Part shown: piece by piece, positions 52,257 to 60,392 of the stretch
How the letters are laid out: each line of letters starts with the position of its first letter
Position numbering within the stretch: the stretch's first letter is position 1
Origin: Photobacterium sp. DA100
Lineage (GTDB): Bacteria > Pseudomonadota > Gammaproteobacteria > Enterobacterales > Vibrionaceae
Assembly (NCBI RefSeq): GCF_029223585.1
Contig: NZ_CP119424.1
Span: 310,001-374,000, forward strand
Direction of reading: 5' to 3'
DNA length: 64,000 nt
The notes under the pieces: generated by a model
The model's input: only the letters and a program-made list of their open reading frames with translations
The model's database searches: none
What the model was told of the DNA's origin: nothing
Program-made: the position numbers and the translations under genes

Positions 52257-53591
52257 ATGAGCGCAGTTGAAGCAAATTTCGATGGCCTAGTTGGCCCTAC
52301 TCACAATTACAGCGGGCTGTCTTTCGGTAATGTCGCTTCGGCGAAGAACCAAGCGACCCCCTCGAACCCTAAGCAGGCTGCCCTGCAGGGACTGGCCAAG
52401 ATGAAGGCCCTGTCCGATATGGGGTTGGTACAGGGGATACTTGCACCGCAGGAGAGGCCTGATATTGCCACATTACGCCGTTTAGGCTTTAACGGCAGCG
52501 ATCAAAGCGTATTGGCCGAGGCGGCGAGACAGGCACCGAAAGTGCTTGCTGCTTGCTGCTCCGCTTCAAGTATGTGGACGGCCAATGCGGCAACGGTTTC
52601 GCCTTCGGCTGACACCATGGACGGGAAAGTCCATTTTACACCAGCGAACCTAATCAATAAGTTCCACCGATCAATCGAGCATGAAGTAACAGGCCGGATC
52701 CTGAAAGCGACTTTTGCTGACGATAACTATTTTGTTCATCATCCGGCCCTGCCGAGTGTCGAGCATTTCGGTGACGAGGGGGCGGCCAACCATACCCGCT
52801 TTTGTCATGATTATGCCCAACCGGGGGTAGAGTTCTTCGTCTTCGGTCGCCATGCCTTCGACGGTCGTTTTCCCAAGCCGACAACGTATCCCGCCCGCCA
52901 TACCTTTGAAGCCTGTGAAGCGGTAACAAGATTGCACCAACTGGATAGTGACAAGGTGGTGATTGCTCAGCAGAACCCAGAGGTGATAGACCAGGGGGTG
53001 TTCCACAATGATGTGATTGCCGTCGGTAACCGTAATGTGTTGTTCTGTCATGAGCAGGCATTTTTGGACCAGCCGGCTGTGTATGATGAGCTCAAGCTTA
53101 AATTGTCGGGTGATATGCGCATTATCGAGGTCCCTACTAAGAGCGTTTCGATTGAAGATGCCGTCACCAGTTATTTGTTCAACTCCCAGCTTGTCACTAT
53201 GCCTGACGGCAAAAATGTACTGATTTTACCTGAAGAGTGTCGCAACAATCCGCGAGTTTGGGCCTACCTGGAGCAACTTTTGTCCGATAAGCAGGGCATT
53301 AACGATATCAAAGTGTTCGACTTGAAGCAGAGCATGGCGAACGGCGGTGGACCTGCCTGCTTGAGGTTACGTGTTGTATTGACTCAACCGGAGTTGGCGG
53401 CGGTGAACCCAAGCACCCTGATGTCCGATGCGGTGTACGGCCGGCTTTGCCAATGGGTGGAGGCGCACTATCGCGATCGGTTGGTTGAGGCTGACTTGGC
53501 AGATCCTTCTCTGCTGGTCGAATCACGCACGGCCCTTGACGAGCTAAGCCAAATCCTTGGCTTGGGCTCGGTCTATCCTTTCCAGCAATAA
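52257..53591 (+). CDS. astB: N-succinylarginine dihydrolase
   Basis: A 444-residue enzyme of the arginine succinyltransferase (AST) pathway; it hydrolyses N-succinylarginine to N-succinylornithine, ammonia and CO2. It begins with [27 protein letters not shown] and has [17 protein letters not shown], the [22 protein letters not shown] segment and the catalytic Cys in [19 protein letters not shown] 52257 is preferred (GGA 6 bases upstream) over 52251. The other ast genes are not adjacent, so the pathway is split over the genome. Confidence 0.93.
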   Translation: MSAVEANFDGLVGPTHNYSGLSFGNVASAKNQATPSNPKQAALQGLAKMKALSDMGLVQGILAPQERPDIATLRRLGFNGSDQSVLAEAARQAPKVLAACCSASSMWTANAATVSPSADTMDGKVHFTPANLINKFHRSIEHEVTGRILKATFADDNYFVHHPALPSVEHFGDEGAANHTRFCHDYAQPGVEFFVFGRHAFDGRFPKPTTYPARHTFEACEAVTRLHQLDSDKVVIAQQNPEVIDQGVFHNDVIAVGNRNVLFCHEQAFLDQPAVYDELKLKLSGDMRIIEVPTKSVSIEDAVTSYLFNSQLVTMPDGKNVLILPEECRNNPRVWAYLEQLLSDKQGINDIKVFDLKQSMANGGGPACLRLRVVLTQPELAAVNPSTLMSDAVYGRLCQWVEAHYRDRLVEADLADPSLLVESRTALDELSQILGLGSVYPFQQ

Positions 53592-53600
53592 TGCGTAATG

Positions 53601-53628
53601 AAGCAGCACATTTTTGTGCTGCTTTTTA
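53601..53628 (+). terminator. Terminator of astB
   Basis: AAGCAGCAC and GTGCTGCTT form a 9-bp stem with a 6-base T-rich loop, followed by TTT. Confidence 0.75.
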
Positions 53629-53832
53629 CAGCCCGTCTCCTGCAAACTCTTACACATTGTTTTGAAAAATTTTATCTATCAGGAATATCCATTTTGCATC
53701 TTCTTTTGCAGCAAATGAGTTAACTTGCAAGAGAAATGGTTTTAATGGTTTTTAAGTTACTGATATAGAGCAAAAATAGAGTTGGCATGAAACATGGTTG
53801 AGTTGCCCTGTTGATGATATGGGGTAAACGAG

Positions 53833-54213
53833 ATGAAGTATTGTTATCACTTATTGGTTTTGTTGGTTCTCGCAGGATGCGGAGGTGGGGATGACGGCAC
53901 TTCGTCTCAATCCCAGCAAGAAAAGCCAACCACAACACTGCTTGGTGAAAATACAGTGCCTACGGATGCTAGATTTCAGCAGTTTGAAACTTATTTATTT
54001 GAAATAAACCCTGCAGACTTTGAATTCTCCGGCAACCGGCTTTACCTCAAAGTTTACCTCTCTTCCGGCAATACCTTGTACCTGGGCCAAATTGACAAGC
54101 AAGATCTGTTCGCTTTTCCGATTTCTGTGCCGATTAAGGAACAGGCGGTTAGGTATGACTTGTTCAGCGACTTTGCGGGTGACAAAGCTGTCACAGGGGA
54201 GAGCACGCTATGA
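53833..54213 (+). CDS. Predicted lipoprotein preceding the LruC-domain gene
   Basis: A 126-residue protein with a lipobox (VLAGC, Cys near residue 16) and a Gly/Asp/Ser tether. The rest has beta character (LYLKVYLSSGNTLYLGQI). Its stop overlaps the next gene's start (ATGA), so the two form an operon. I do not recognise its family; it may anchor or assist the LruC protein. Confidence 0.6.
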   Translation: MKYCYHLLVLLVLAGCGGGDDGTSSQSQQEKPTTTLLGENTVPTDARFQQFETYLFEINPADFEFSGNRLYLKVYLSSGNTLYLGQIDKQDLFAFPISVPIKEQAVRYDLFSDFAGDKAVTGESTL

Positions 54214-55697
54214 AAAAAGCACTATTGATGTATTTTGCAGGGGCGATATCGATGCTGTCTCAAGCGATGGCCGCCGAGCAATCCATCTTGCTCAAAGATA
54301 CCGTTTCGACTCAGGGAAGTGGTAGTATTGATTTGTTTAAAGCACAGATACCGCAAAATAACCCGACGGCTGCAACCTTGGAAAACTTGCGGGCTGAGAA
54401 CAATAATAGCTTGGTATTGGCGGTTGATGTCAATGAAGCAGCAAACGGCACAGAGAAAGCCTCAAGCCAAGGTGTCGCCGTTGAGTCAGTTACTTTGACG
54501 GTCGTTTCTGACGGGAATACCTTTACCTTTACTGATTTTTCCACCCCGACTCAAAGCTTGTTGGCGAAAGCCGGGCAAACGGATCGGACTCTTTTTTATA
54601 CCCTGATTGGCAGAACGGGCTCCTCTTCCCTGACGTCGAATACTGGATGGGAGGGGACGTCGTTTGACGCGGTACTGACGATTCCTGTTAACGTCTCGCT
54701 GGAGAATGCCACGTCAGTAGTGGTGGAGATTACCTTTCTGGAAACCAATACTTCTTTGGGTGACCCTGAAGCCTTTTATGATTTTACGGCAGGGCCTGAA
54801 GATCTTGCTTTGCTGAGTCAAACAGATGCGGCAACCCTTTCTGAAGAAGCCCCTGGACAAGATGAGGCGCCTTTGGTGATCACCCAGAATCAAATAGGCA
54901 GTGAGACGGATTCGTGGGTGTATTACCCTTCTTCCGTGGAGTATTACGTGGCAGCCTATGAGGATAATTACCCGGTTAAGAGCGACTATGATTTCAATGA
55001 TTTGGTCGTGGGCTATCGCGTGGGTTATGGGATGACAGGGCAGCAAGTGACCTCATTGATTGTTTATGGTTATATGATTGCGAGGGGATCTGGTTATACC
55101 CACGATTGGCATTTGCACATTGGCTTGCCGGATGCCGCATCGGGCACTGGTACCCTGAACCTATTCAAGCCGGACTCTGCCGAACAAGAAAGTGGCTACC
55201 CGCAAACATTTTCCCTTACGGGAAGTTTTGACAAGCGCCTGCTGCAGGGGACGAAGTCGTTAATGAGGAGCCCCAGCTCGGAATTTGCCAATACAGAAAT
55301 CGATATCGACTTGATAAAAGGCCATAAGTTTAGTGTTGCCTTTGATTTTGATACCCCTATCGAGATTTCAAGCATCTCTTTACCACCTTATGACCCTTAC
55401 TTGTATGTACAAAACACCGGTTATGAAATTCACTTACCCGAGTATGCTTCTCGGTTAGGCAGTTCTGTGAATAACGCAGAAGCCATTGGTGGTTTCAAGA
55501 ACGAGCAGGGTTACCCATTTGCCATTATTATTCCTGAAGATTGGGAGCCGCCCCTCGAGCGGGAGGATTTGGGCGGCGTATACACGACTTTCCTAGAGTT
55601 TGTTACCAGTAATGGCGAGCAAGAGGACGCCTGGTATACCGCTCCGGCACAAGACAAAATCAAGCAGATCGGCAAGGCCTTTTGGAAATGGGATTAA
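54210..55697 (+). CDS. LruC-domain secreted protein
   Basis: A 495-residue exported protein with a signal peptide (cleavage after AMA, residue 21). The N-terminal half is Thr/Ser/Asn-rich with beta strands. The C-terminal half contains the LruC-domain core (KSDYDFNDLVVGYRVG near 265-280), followed by the HDWHLHIGLPDA and EWEPPLER-like segments expected for the family, first described in Leptospira. Members are surface-exposed or secreted; function is not known. It is translated with the upstream lipoprotein. Confidence 0.78.
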   Translation: MKKALLMYFAGAISMLSQAMAAEQSILLKDTVSTQGSGSIDLFKAQIPQNNPTAATLENLRAENNNSLVLAVDVNEAANGTEKASSQGVAVESVTLTVVSDGNTFTFTDFSTPTQSLLAKAGQTDRTLFYTLIGRTGSSSLTSNTGWEGTSFDAVLTIPVNVSLENATSVVVEITFLETNTSLGDPEAFYDFTAGPEDLALLSQTDAATLSEEAPGQDEAPLVITQNQIGSETDSWVYYPSSVEYYVAAYEDNYPVKSDYDFNDLVVGYRVGYGMTGQQVTSLIVYGYMIARGSGYTHDWHLHIGLPDAASGTGTLNLFKPDSAEQESGYPQTFSLTGSFDKRLLQGTKSLMRSPSSEFANTEIDIDLIKGHKFSVAFDFDTPIEISSISLPPYDPYLYVQNTGYEIHLPEYASRLGSSVNNAEAIGGFKNEQGYPFAIIIPEDWEPPLEREDLGGVYTTFLEFVTSNGEQEDAWYTAPAQDKIKQIGKAFWKWD

Positions 55698-55841
55698 AAT
55701 ACGCTTTTATGGTGGAAATTGTCCAATGACTTGACCTTAAACTCATTGCGCAGGGATAATATGGCACAATCAATAGGCTAAGGGTTTAACTTGGCCTGCT
55801 GGTTTACCTGTTTAACTAAGATTGCCCGTGACGGAGTCGAA

Positions 55842-56363
55842 ATGGCGAAACTATCCCTTCAAGAGCAGATGCTAAAAGCTGGTCTTATTGACAAGAAAAA
55901 ACTGAAGAAAGCGGGCAAGCAGTCCAAAAAATCCCGTACTCTGCGTAATGAAGCCAAAGCGGCTGTTGAAGCCAACAAAGCAGCCCAGTTGGAGCAGGAT
56001 AAAGAGCTGAACCGCCAGAAGCAGGATGAGGCGAACAAGAAAGCCATCGCTTCTCAGGTCAAGCAGTTGATCGAAATGAACAAACTCGAATTGGCTGATG
56101 GCGATATCGGTTATAACTTTACCGACGGTACTTTGGTTAAGAAGATTTATGTCGATAAGCCGACACAAGACCAACTGGTGAGTGGTCGTTTAGCGATTGC
56201 CCGTTACCTTGAGAGCTATGCCGTGATCCCTGGCGTGGTTGCAGACAAGATTAGCCAGCGTGATGAAGAGACGATTATTGTCAACAATACTGTGTCTGAG
56301 CAGGAAGTTGATGAAGATGATCCATACGCAGATTTCCAGATCCCAGATGATCTGATGTGGTAA
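55842..56363 (+). CDS. yaiL: DUF2058 protein (YaiL-like)
   Basis: A 173-residue nucleoid- or RNA-associated-looking basic protein. It has MAKLSLQEQMLKAGL at the start, a Lys/Glu/Ala-rich N-terminal half with strong helix and coiled-coil character (about 15-80), and a C-terminal domain ending in DEDDPYADFQIPDDLMW. This matches the DUF2058/YaiL family. GGAG lies 6 bases before ATG 55842. Function is unknown. A terminator follows at 56387-56411. Confidence 0.85.
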   Translation: MAKLSLQEQMLKAGLIDKKKLKKAGKQSKKSRTLRNEAKAAVEANKAAQLEQDKELNRQKQDEANKKAIASQVKQLIEMNKLELADGDIGYNFTDGTLVKKIYVDKPTQDQLVSGRLAIARYLESYAVIPGVVADKISQRDEETIIVNNTVSEQEVDEDDPYADFQIPDDLMW

Positions 56364-56386
56364 CGGTTTGATTCTTAGTGATTGAT

Positions 56387-56411
56387 AAAGCCCAGCATTG
56401 CTGGGCTTTTT
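56387..56411 (+). terminator. Terminator of yaiL
   Basis: AAAGCCCAGC-ATT-GCTGGGCTTT: 10-bp perfect stem followed by TTTT. Confidence 0.85.
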
Positions 56412-56424
56412 GTTTTCAGCCCTA

Positions 56425-56448
56425 AACCACCTACTTCAGTAGGTGGTT
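56425..56448. repeat. Left-end hairpin of the IS200 element
   Basis: An 11-bp perfect stem with a TC loop (AACCACCTACT / AGTAGGTGGTT). It serves as the transposase recognition structure. Confidence 0.75.
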
Positions 56449-56531
56449 ATCATCCAGCGAGGCTTTGCCTGAAGTACTACTCATGCTAAATGCTCTCTTG
56501 ATTTTTCGCGAAGTCAAAGAGGACAAATAAC

Positions 56532-56966
56532 ATGAGTAGATATAACCAAGCTTCCCACGTATTTTGGCGATGTCAATATCACATCGTATGGACGCCCAAG
56601 TACCGCTTCAGGATTTTGAAGAACAATGTGGGTAAAGAGGTTTATCGGTGTATCCAGGTCTATTGTAATCAACTTGGATGTGAGGTCATTGAGTTGAATG
56701 TACAAGTTGACCATGTACACCTTGTCGTAAAGGTTCCGCCAAAGTTATCAATATCCAAGTTGATGGGGGTATTGAAAGGCAAAATAGCCTTGAAGTTATT
56801 CAGTAAGTTTCCGTATTTGAGAAAGAATAAGCTTTGGGGAAATCACTTTTGGCAAAGAGGCTATTTTGTCGATAGCGTTGGAATTAATGAAGAAATAATC
56901 CGGCGATATGTAAGGCATCAAGAGAAGAAAGAGCGTCAAGAACAGGGAGAGTTAGCGCTGAACTAA
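56532..56966 (+). CDS. tnpA: IS200/IS605 family transposase TnpA (HUH/Y1)
   Basis: A 144-residue single-strand transposase. It has the HUH motif DHVHLVV (H61, H63) and the catalytic Tyr in IIRRYVRHQ (Y126). The start MSRYNQASHVFWRCQYHIVWTPKY-type region matches IS200 TnpA. GAGG lies upstream. Length is close to the usual 140-155, and there is no frameshift, so the gene looks intact. No tnpB accompanies it. Confidence 0.93.
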   Translation: MSRYNQASHVFWRCQYHIVWTPKYRFRILKNNVGKEVYRCIQVYCNQLGCEVIELNVQVDHVHLVVKVPPKLSISKLMGVLKGKIALKLFSKFPYLRKNKLWGNHFWQRGYFVDSVGINEEIIRRYVRHQEKKERQEQGELALN

Positions 56967-56972
56967 ACAAAG

Positions 56973-56989
56973 GCCCCCTTCGAGGGGGC
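56973..56989 (+). terminator. IS200 internal terminator-like hairpin
   Basis: GCCCCCT and AGGGGGC form a 7-bp stem with loop TCG, just after the transposase stop. It likely blocks read-through from or into the element. Confidence 0.6.
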
Positions 56990-56999
56990 TCATGCAAAG

Positions 57000-57019
57000 C
57001 CACCTTCTTTAGAAGGTGG
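57000..57019. repeat. Right-end hairpin of the IS200 element
   Basis: CCACCTTCT-TT-AGAAGGTGG, a 9-bp perfect stem. It shares the CCACCT core with the left end. Confidence 0.75.
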
Positions 57020-57051
57020 ATCTTTTACTTTTAGCTGTTTCCTCACAATCA

Positions 57052-57972
57052 TCATTGTGGGTTAAGGAAGTCAGAGATATGCCGGTAAGTCGCTGCGCAA
57101 TGCTCTGAGACCAGATCCTCCAAGTTTAGGAACGCGTGTGTCATGTCGTCGAAATGGTGATGGGTACTTTCTACCCCTAGTATCTGCAAGCGTTCGAAAT
57201 ACCGCTTTCCCTCGTCTTGTATCGGGTCAAATCCGGCCGTTATGAGTGTGGTTGCAGGGTGGTTACTGGGTAACGCCCCAAACAGTGGCGAAGCTTCATG
57301 GCGGTTTTCACCAAGCTGGAAATATTGGTCGAAATACCATTGTATTTTAGCGGTTTCCAAGATAAAGCCTTCACGGTAGTCAATTAATGACTCGCAGGAA
57401 AAGGTGTAGTCGAGGCTAGGGTATATCAAGACCAATTTGTCTACGCTATCAGGATTGCGTTGGGCCAGCGTTGCAGCCAATGCCCCCCCTGCTGAATCGC
57501 CTGCCAGAGAAATAATTGGCTCAAAGGCGATAGGTAAGGGCTTTAGCGTGTTAATCATTTCTTCCAGGCCCATGATGCAGTCTACCAGACCTTTGGGGTA
57601 GGGGTGTTCGGGTGCGAGCCGATAATCAACCGTCACAACAATGTGCTGGCTATGGTGGGCGAGACGGCGGCTAATTGGATCATAGACCTCAATGCTGCCA
57701 CACATATGGCCGCCACCATGGAAAAAAAGCAGTATCGGCAACTCATGCTCTGGCGATGGGTGGTAAATTCGGCATGGAATTGACGTGCCGTGGATATGGG
57801 TATCAATTACTCGGCTGATATCCACCATCGTTGTAACAAATTGGTGGGTAATGGTTGCTAGTCCCAGCCTAGCCATTTCTGGGGTTGGCGGTATGCCAAG
57901 TTGTTTAGCCTCTGCAAGCGCATCATTGAATGATTTTAGCCATACCTGAAGGTTTGTTGGCATGTCGGCCAT
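57052..57972 (-). CDS. Hormone-sensitive-lipase-family esterase (alpha/beta hydrolase)
   Basis: A 306-residue carboxylesterase with the HSL oxyanion motif FFHGGGHMCGS and nucleophile elbow GDSAGG, and the catalytic Asp in FDPIQDEG and His near THAFLN. Such enzymes hydrolyse short- or medium-chain esters. The ATG at 57972 has AAGGAAG upstream. It begins 50 bases inside the end of the LysR gene, so the pair is co-transcribed. The 3' end lies near the IS200 right end. Confidence 0.88.
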   Translation of the reverse strand: MADMPTNLQVWLKSFNDALAEAKQLGIPPTPEMARLGLATITHQFVTTMVDISRVIDTHIHGTSIPCRIYHPSPEHELPILLFFHGGGHMCGSIEVYDPISRRLAHHSQHIVVTVDYRLAPEHPYPKGLVDCIMGLEEMINTLKPLPIAFEPIISLAGDSAGGALAATLAQRNPDSVDKLVLIYPSLDYTFSCESLIDYREGFILETAKIQWYFDQYFQLGENRHEASPLFGALPSNHPATTLITAGFDPIQDEGKRYFERLQILGVESTHHHFDDMTHAFLNLEDLVSEHCAATYRHISDFLNPQ

Positions 57973-58894
57973 GAGAGCTTCCTTGTTGTTTTAGCCGTTT
58001 AATTTCGGGGACTCGCTCAATCAGGTAATCCTTGAAATTGGCGCAGCGAGCTGGCATATACTTTCGTGGTTTGAAATAGAGGTTGAGCTCAAATTGGCTG
58101 CTGACGTAATTCTCCAAAACCGGCTGCAAGGTCTGTCGGGTGAGCTCTTGGGAGATCAAACTGATCGGTAAGTAGGCGATCCCACCACCGTTAATCGCGA
58201 TATTTTTGAGGATCTCGCTATCATCGGCTTCAACCGTTTGGGCGATCTCCACCGTTGAATACTCCCCGTCTAGTTCGAAGATCCACCGGTTGCCACCAAC
58301 CAGCGTGCTGGCATACAGGCAGCGGTGATGTTTGAGATCATCGGGGACAACCGGCTTGCCGTTTTTTTCTATATAGTCCGGCGAGCAGCATGCCATGAGG
58401 GGCTCCCTTAGCAGCGACCGCTTGACCAGCAGGCTGTCTTTGTCCTGAAACCCGCGGTAGGTGGCATTGGCGCGAATGGCAAAGTCGACATCGTGGACAT
58501 GATCAACCTCGAAGGCCGTTTCCAGGACGACAAAGTTTATCGAAGGGTGAAGCTGGAGGTATTCGCCGATGATTTGGCTGAGGTAGTGCTTGGCAAAGAG
58601 CGGCGTACTGGCAATTTTGATGGTCCCTCTGTCTTCACTGCTCATGTTTTGGACTTCGTTGAAGACATCATCTATCTGGGTGTGCAATAGGCTGAATCTG
58701 TCGAATAGCCGTTGCCCAGCTTGGGTAGGGGTGATTTTCCGTGTTGTGCGCTTGAGTAAACTCACCCCCATTTTCTCTTCCAGTTCATTCAACCAGCGGC
58801 TGGCGGCGGAAGGAGAGATGTTGTTGTGCTTGGCCGCTTCGCTGATCGAACCGGTTCTTACAACATGAAGAAAGAAGACAACCTTGTCCAGCAT
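57923..58894 (-). CDS. LysR-family transcriptional regulator
   Basis: A 323-residue regulator with an N-terminal winged helix-turn-helix (about 1-65, SISEAAKHNNISPSAASRWLNELEEKMGV) and a C-terminal effector domain (about 90-300). ATG 58894 is preferred because GGGGG lies 5-6 bases upstream; a TTG four codons earlier is possible. It is divergent from the FabG-like gene and overlaps the esterase by 50 bases. The C-terminal end is extended by a basic tail. Effector unknown. Confidence 0.88.
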   Translation of the reverse strand: MLDKVVFFLHVVRTGSISEAAKHNNISPSAASRWLNELEEKMGVSLLKRTTRKITPTQAGQRLFDRFSLLHTQIDDVFNEVQNMSSEDRGTIKIASTPLFAKHYLSQIIGEYLQLHPSINFVVLETAFEVDHVHDVDFAIRANATYRGFQDKDSLLVKRSLLREPLMACCSPDYIEKNGKPVVPDDLKHHRCLYASTLVGGNRWIFELDGEYSTVEIAQTVEADDSEILKNIAINGGGIAYLPISLISQELTRQTLQPVLENYVSSQFELNLYFKPRKYMPARCANFKDYLIERVPEIKRLKQQGSSHGRHANKPSGMAKIIQ

Positions 58895-58961
58895 GTGCAC
58901 CCCCAAAATCCATTTACCCCCATATAGTTATAGCAAAAAAGTGCCAAAAAATGATGACAGC

Positions 58962-59014
58962 ATAGTTATATCGCCAAATGACGTCCCATATTCGCAAATG
59001 TGATTTGCATCAAT
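58962..59014. promoter_or_regulatory. Candidate LysR operator and CRP-like site between lysR and the FabG-like gene
   Basis: GCAAAT-GTG-ATTTGC (58994-59008) is a perfect dyad of the size of LysR boxes. It overlaps TGTGA-TTTGCA-TCAAT (58999-59014), a CRP-like site with 8 of 10 matches. ATAGTTATA also occurs twice nearby (58924-58932 and 58962-58970). Confidence 0.4.
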
Positions 59015-59156
59015 GTGAGTAATTGTTTGGGGGGAATCTTCTAAAATACCAGAATACAGTGAGTTGTGTTGCCCGTCACAACTGCAGGCACTCGCTAATA
59101 CCAGTTCTAACCGTTTAGATGTCAACAGTTTGGTATTCATTAAGGGGAATATAAAA

Positions 59157-59891
59157 ATGCTAGAAAATAAAGTGTGTATCGTGACAGGTGGTGCCCAAGG
59201 TATTGGCCGCTGCATTGTTGAAACCTTTGCCAAGCAGGATGCGCTGCAAGTATATGCTTGCGACATGAACTTAGCTGCAATGGCTGACTTGGAAGCAAAA
59301 TACCCGAATGTAAAAGGGGTTGAGTTGAATGTTTGCGATCGCACCAATATTGCTCAATTTGTGGAAAAGGTGAAGTCGGAACACGGCAAAATTGATGTTC
59401 TGGTTAATAATGCGGGTGTGACACGAGATAACCTGATAGAAAAAATGACTGAGGAAGATTGGGATCTGGTCTCGGATGTCAACCTCAAGGGCGTGTTCAA
59501 CATGACCCAGGCCATTGCACCCGTGATGATTGAAGGTGGCTCGGGGTCAATTATAACCATGTCTTCAGTGGTCGGTACTGATGGTAATATTGGCCAGTCT
59601 AATTATGCGGCTACTAAAGGTGGCGTGATTGCCATGACCAAAGGATGGTCGAAGGAGTTTTCTCGCAAGGGGGCCCAGGTCAGGGCCAACTGTATTGCTC
59701 CTGGGTTTATCGAAACTCCAATGACTGTCGATTTACCGGATAAAGTGCTGGACTTCATGCGGCAGAAAACACCGTTAGGCCGGATGGGCAAACCGCAAGA
59801 CATTGCCAACGGTGCCTTGTTCCTGGCGAGTGACAACTCGGCCTTCATTACCGGCCAAACTTTGAAAATTGATGGTGGGTTGGTGATCTAA
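59157..59891 (+). CDS. fabG: FabG-like short-chain dehydrogenase/reductase
   Basis: A 244-residue SDR. The NAD(P)-binding motif is TGGAQGIG (about 10-17), and the catalytic residues are S in MSSVVGTDG and Y-x-x-x-K in NYAATKGG. It closely resembles 3-oxoacyl-ACP or acetoacetyl-CoA reductases. AAGGGG lies upstream of ATG 59157; the open frame extends back to 59064 but without a site. It is divergent from the lysR/esterase pair, which suggests shared regulation. The name fabG indicates the family; the main fatty-acid copy usually lies in the fab cluster. Confidence 0.8.
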   Translation: MLENKVCIVTGGAQGIGRCIVETFAKQDALQVYACDMNLAAMADLEAKYPNVKGVELNVCDRTNIAQFVEKVKSEHGKIDVLVNNAGVTRDNLIEKMTEEDWDLVSDVNLKGVFNMTQAIAPVMIEGGSGSIITMSSVVGTDGNIGQSNYAATKGGVIAMTKGWSKEFSRKGAQVRANCIAPGFIETPMTVDLPDKVLDFMRQKTPLGRMGKPQDIANGALFLASDNSAFITGQTLKIDGGLVI

Positions 59892-59915
59892 CTTATTCGC
59901 TTCAGGTAACGTCAC

Positions 59916-59946
59916 AATCCCCTGCGGTACGGCAGGGGATTTTTTA
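59916..59946 (+). terminator. Terminator of the FabG-like gene
   Basis: AATCCCCTGC pairs with GCAGGGGATT (10 bp), 6-base loop, followed by T residues. Confidence 0.8.
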
Positions 59947-60009
59947 TGCGCGGTTATTAAATCTGTTGTGCCGGTAATGCCGTGTCGCCCGCCGTTGGGC
60001 TATTTCAGA

Positions 60010-60105
60010 TCAAAAGTGGCAGCTAAAGAAATCATTCTCCCATTGATTGGATAGGGATGAACGGAGCAAGCGAAGTTTAATCCAGTGCGTAATGCTATTT
60101 AGCAT
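60010..60105 (-). CDS. Candidate 31-residue small protein
   Basis: ATG at 60105 has AAAGGA 7 bases upstream and opens 31 codons to a TGA at 60010. The sequence is amphipathic with a basic N-terminal half (ITHWIKLRLLRSSLS) and two Cys/aromatic residues at the end. It lies in a gap of about 500 bases between the FabG-like gene and rbsR, where no other gene is seen. A short regulator-like protein is possible, but function is unknown. Confidence 0.35.
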   Translation of the reverse strand: MLNSITHWIKLRLLRSSLSNQWENDFFSCHF

Positions 60106-60344
60106 GATGTTGTCCTTTAGCCGGGTTGAACGGGCTGTTGGGTTGAGAGCCAAAGATATACCGTGAAAACTTGGCTTACAGTTGTACGCTGAATGGGGCG
60201 CTTGGTCAATAAAATAGTGTTCATTATTTATAAACAGATCATTTAACTAATATTAATCACTATCAAAATGGTAACGGCGGATGCCTAATTTGACGGGCGG
60301 GGGAGTAGGAAGCGGAAATAGCGACTTGCAGGAGAAGTTACCAA

Positions 60345-60370
60345 GCAAAAGAGCCCACGAGACTGGGCTC
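60345..60370 (-). terminator. Terminator of the rbs operon
   Basis: GAGCCCA and TGGGCTC (60351-60370) form a 7-bp stem with a 6-base loop. On the minus strand TTTT follows, ending transcription after rbsR. Confidence 0.75.
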
Positions 60371-60392
60371 CGTTGTTAGTGTTGAAGGTACA

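Larger units (their letters stand above)
56421..57030. mobile_element. IS200/IS605-family insertion element
   Basis: About 610 bases with a single transposase gene and subterminal hairpins instead of inverted repeats, as expected for IS200. Left end: AACCACCTACT/AGTAGGTGGTT (56425-56448). Right end: CCACCTTCT/AGAAGGTGG (57000-57019), sharing the CCACCT core. Exact tips cannot be read without an empty-site comparison. It inserted just after the yaiL terminator and just before the end of the convergent esterase gene. Confidence 0.8.
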
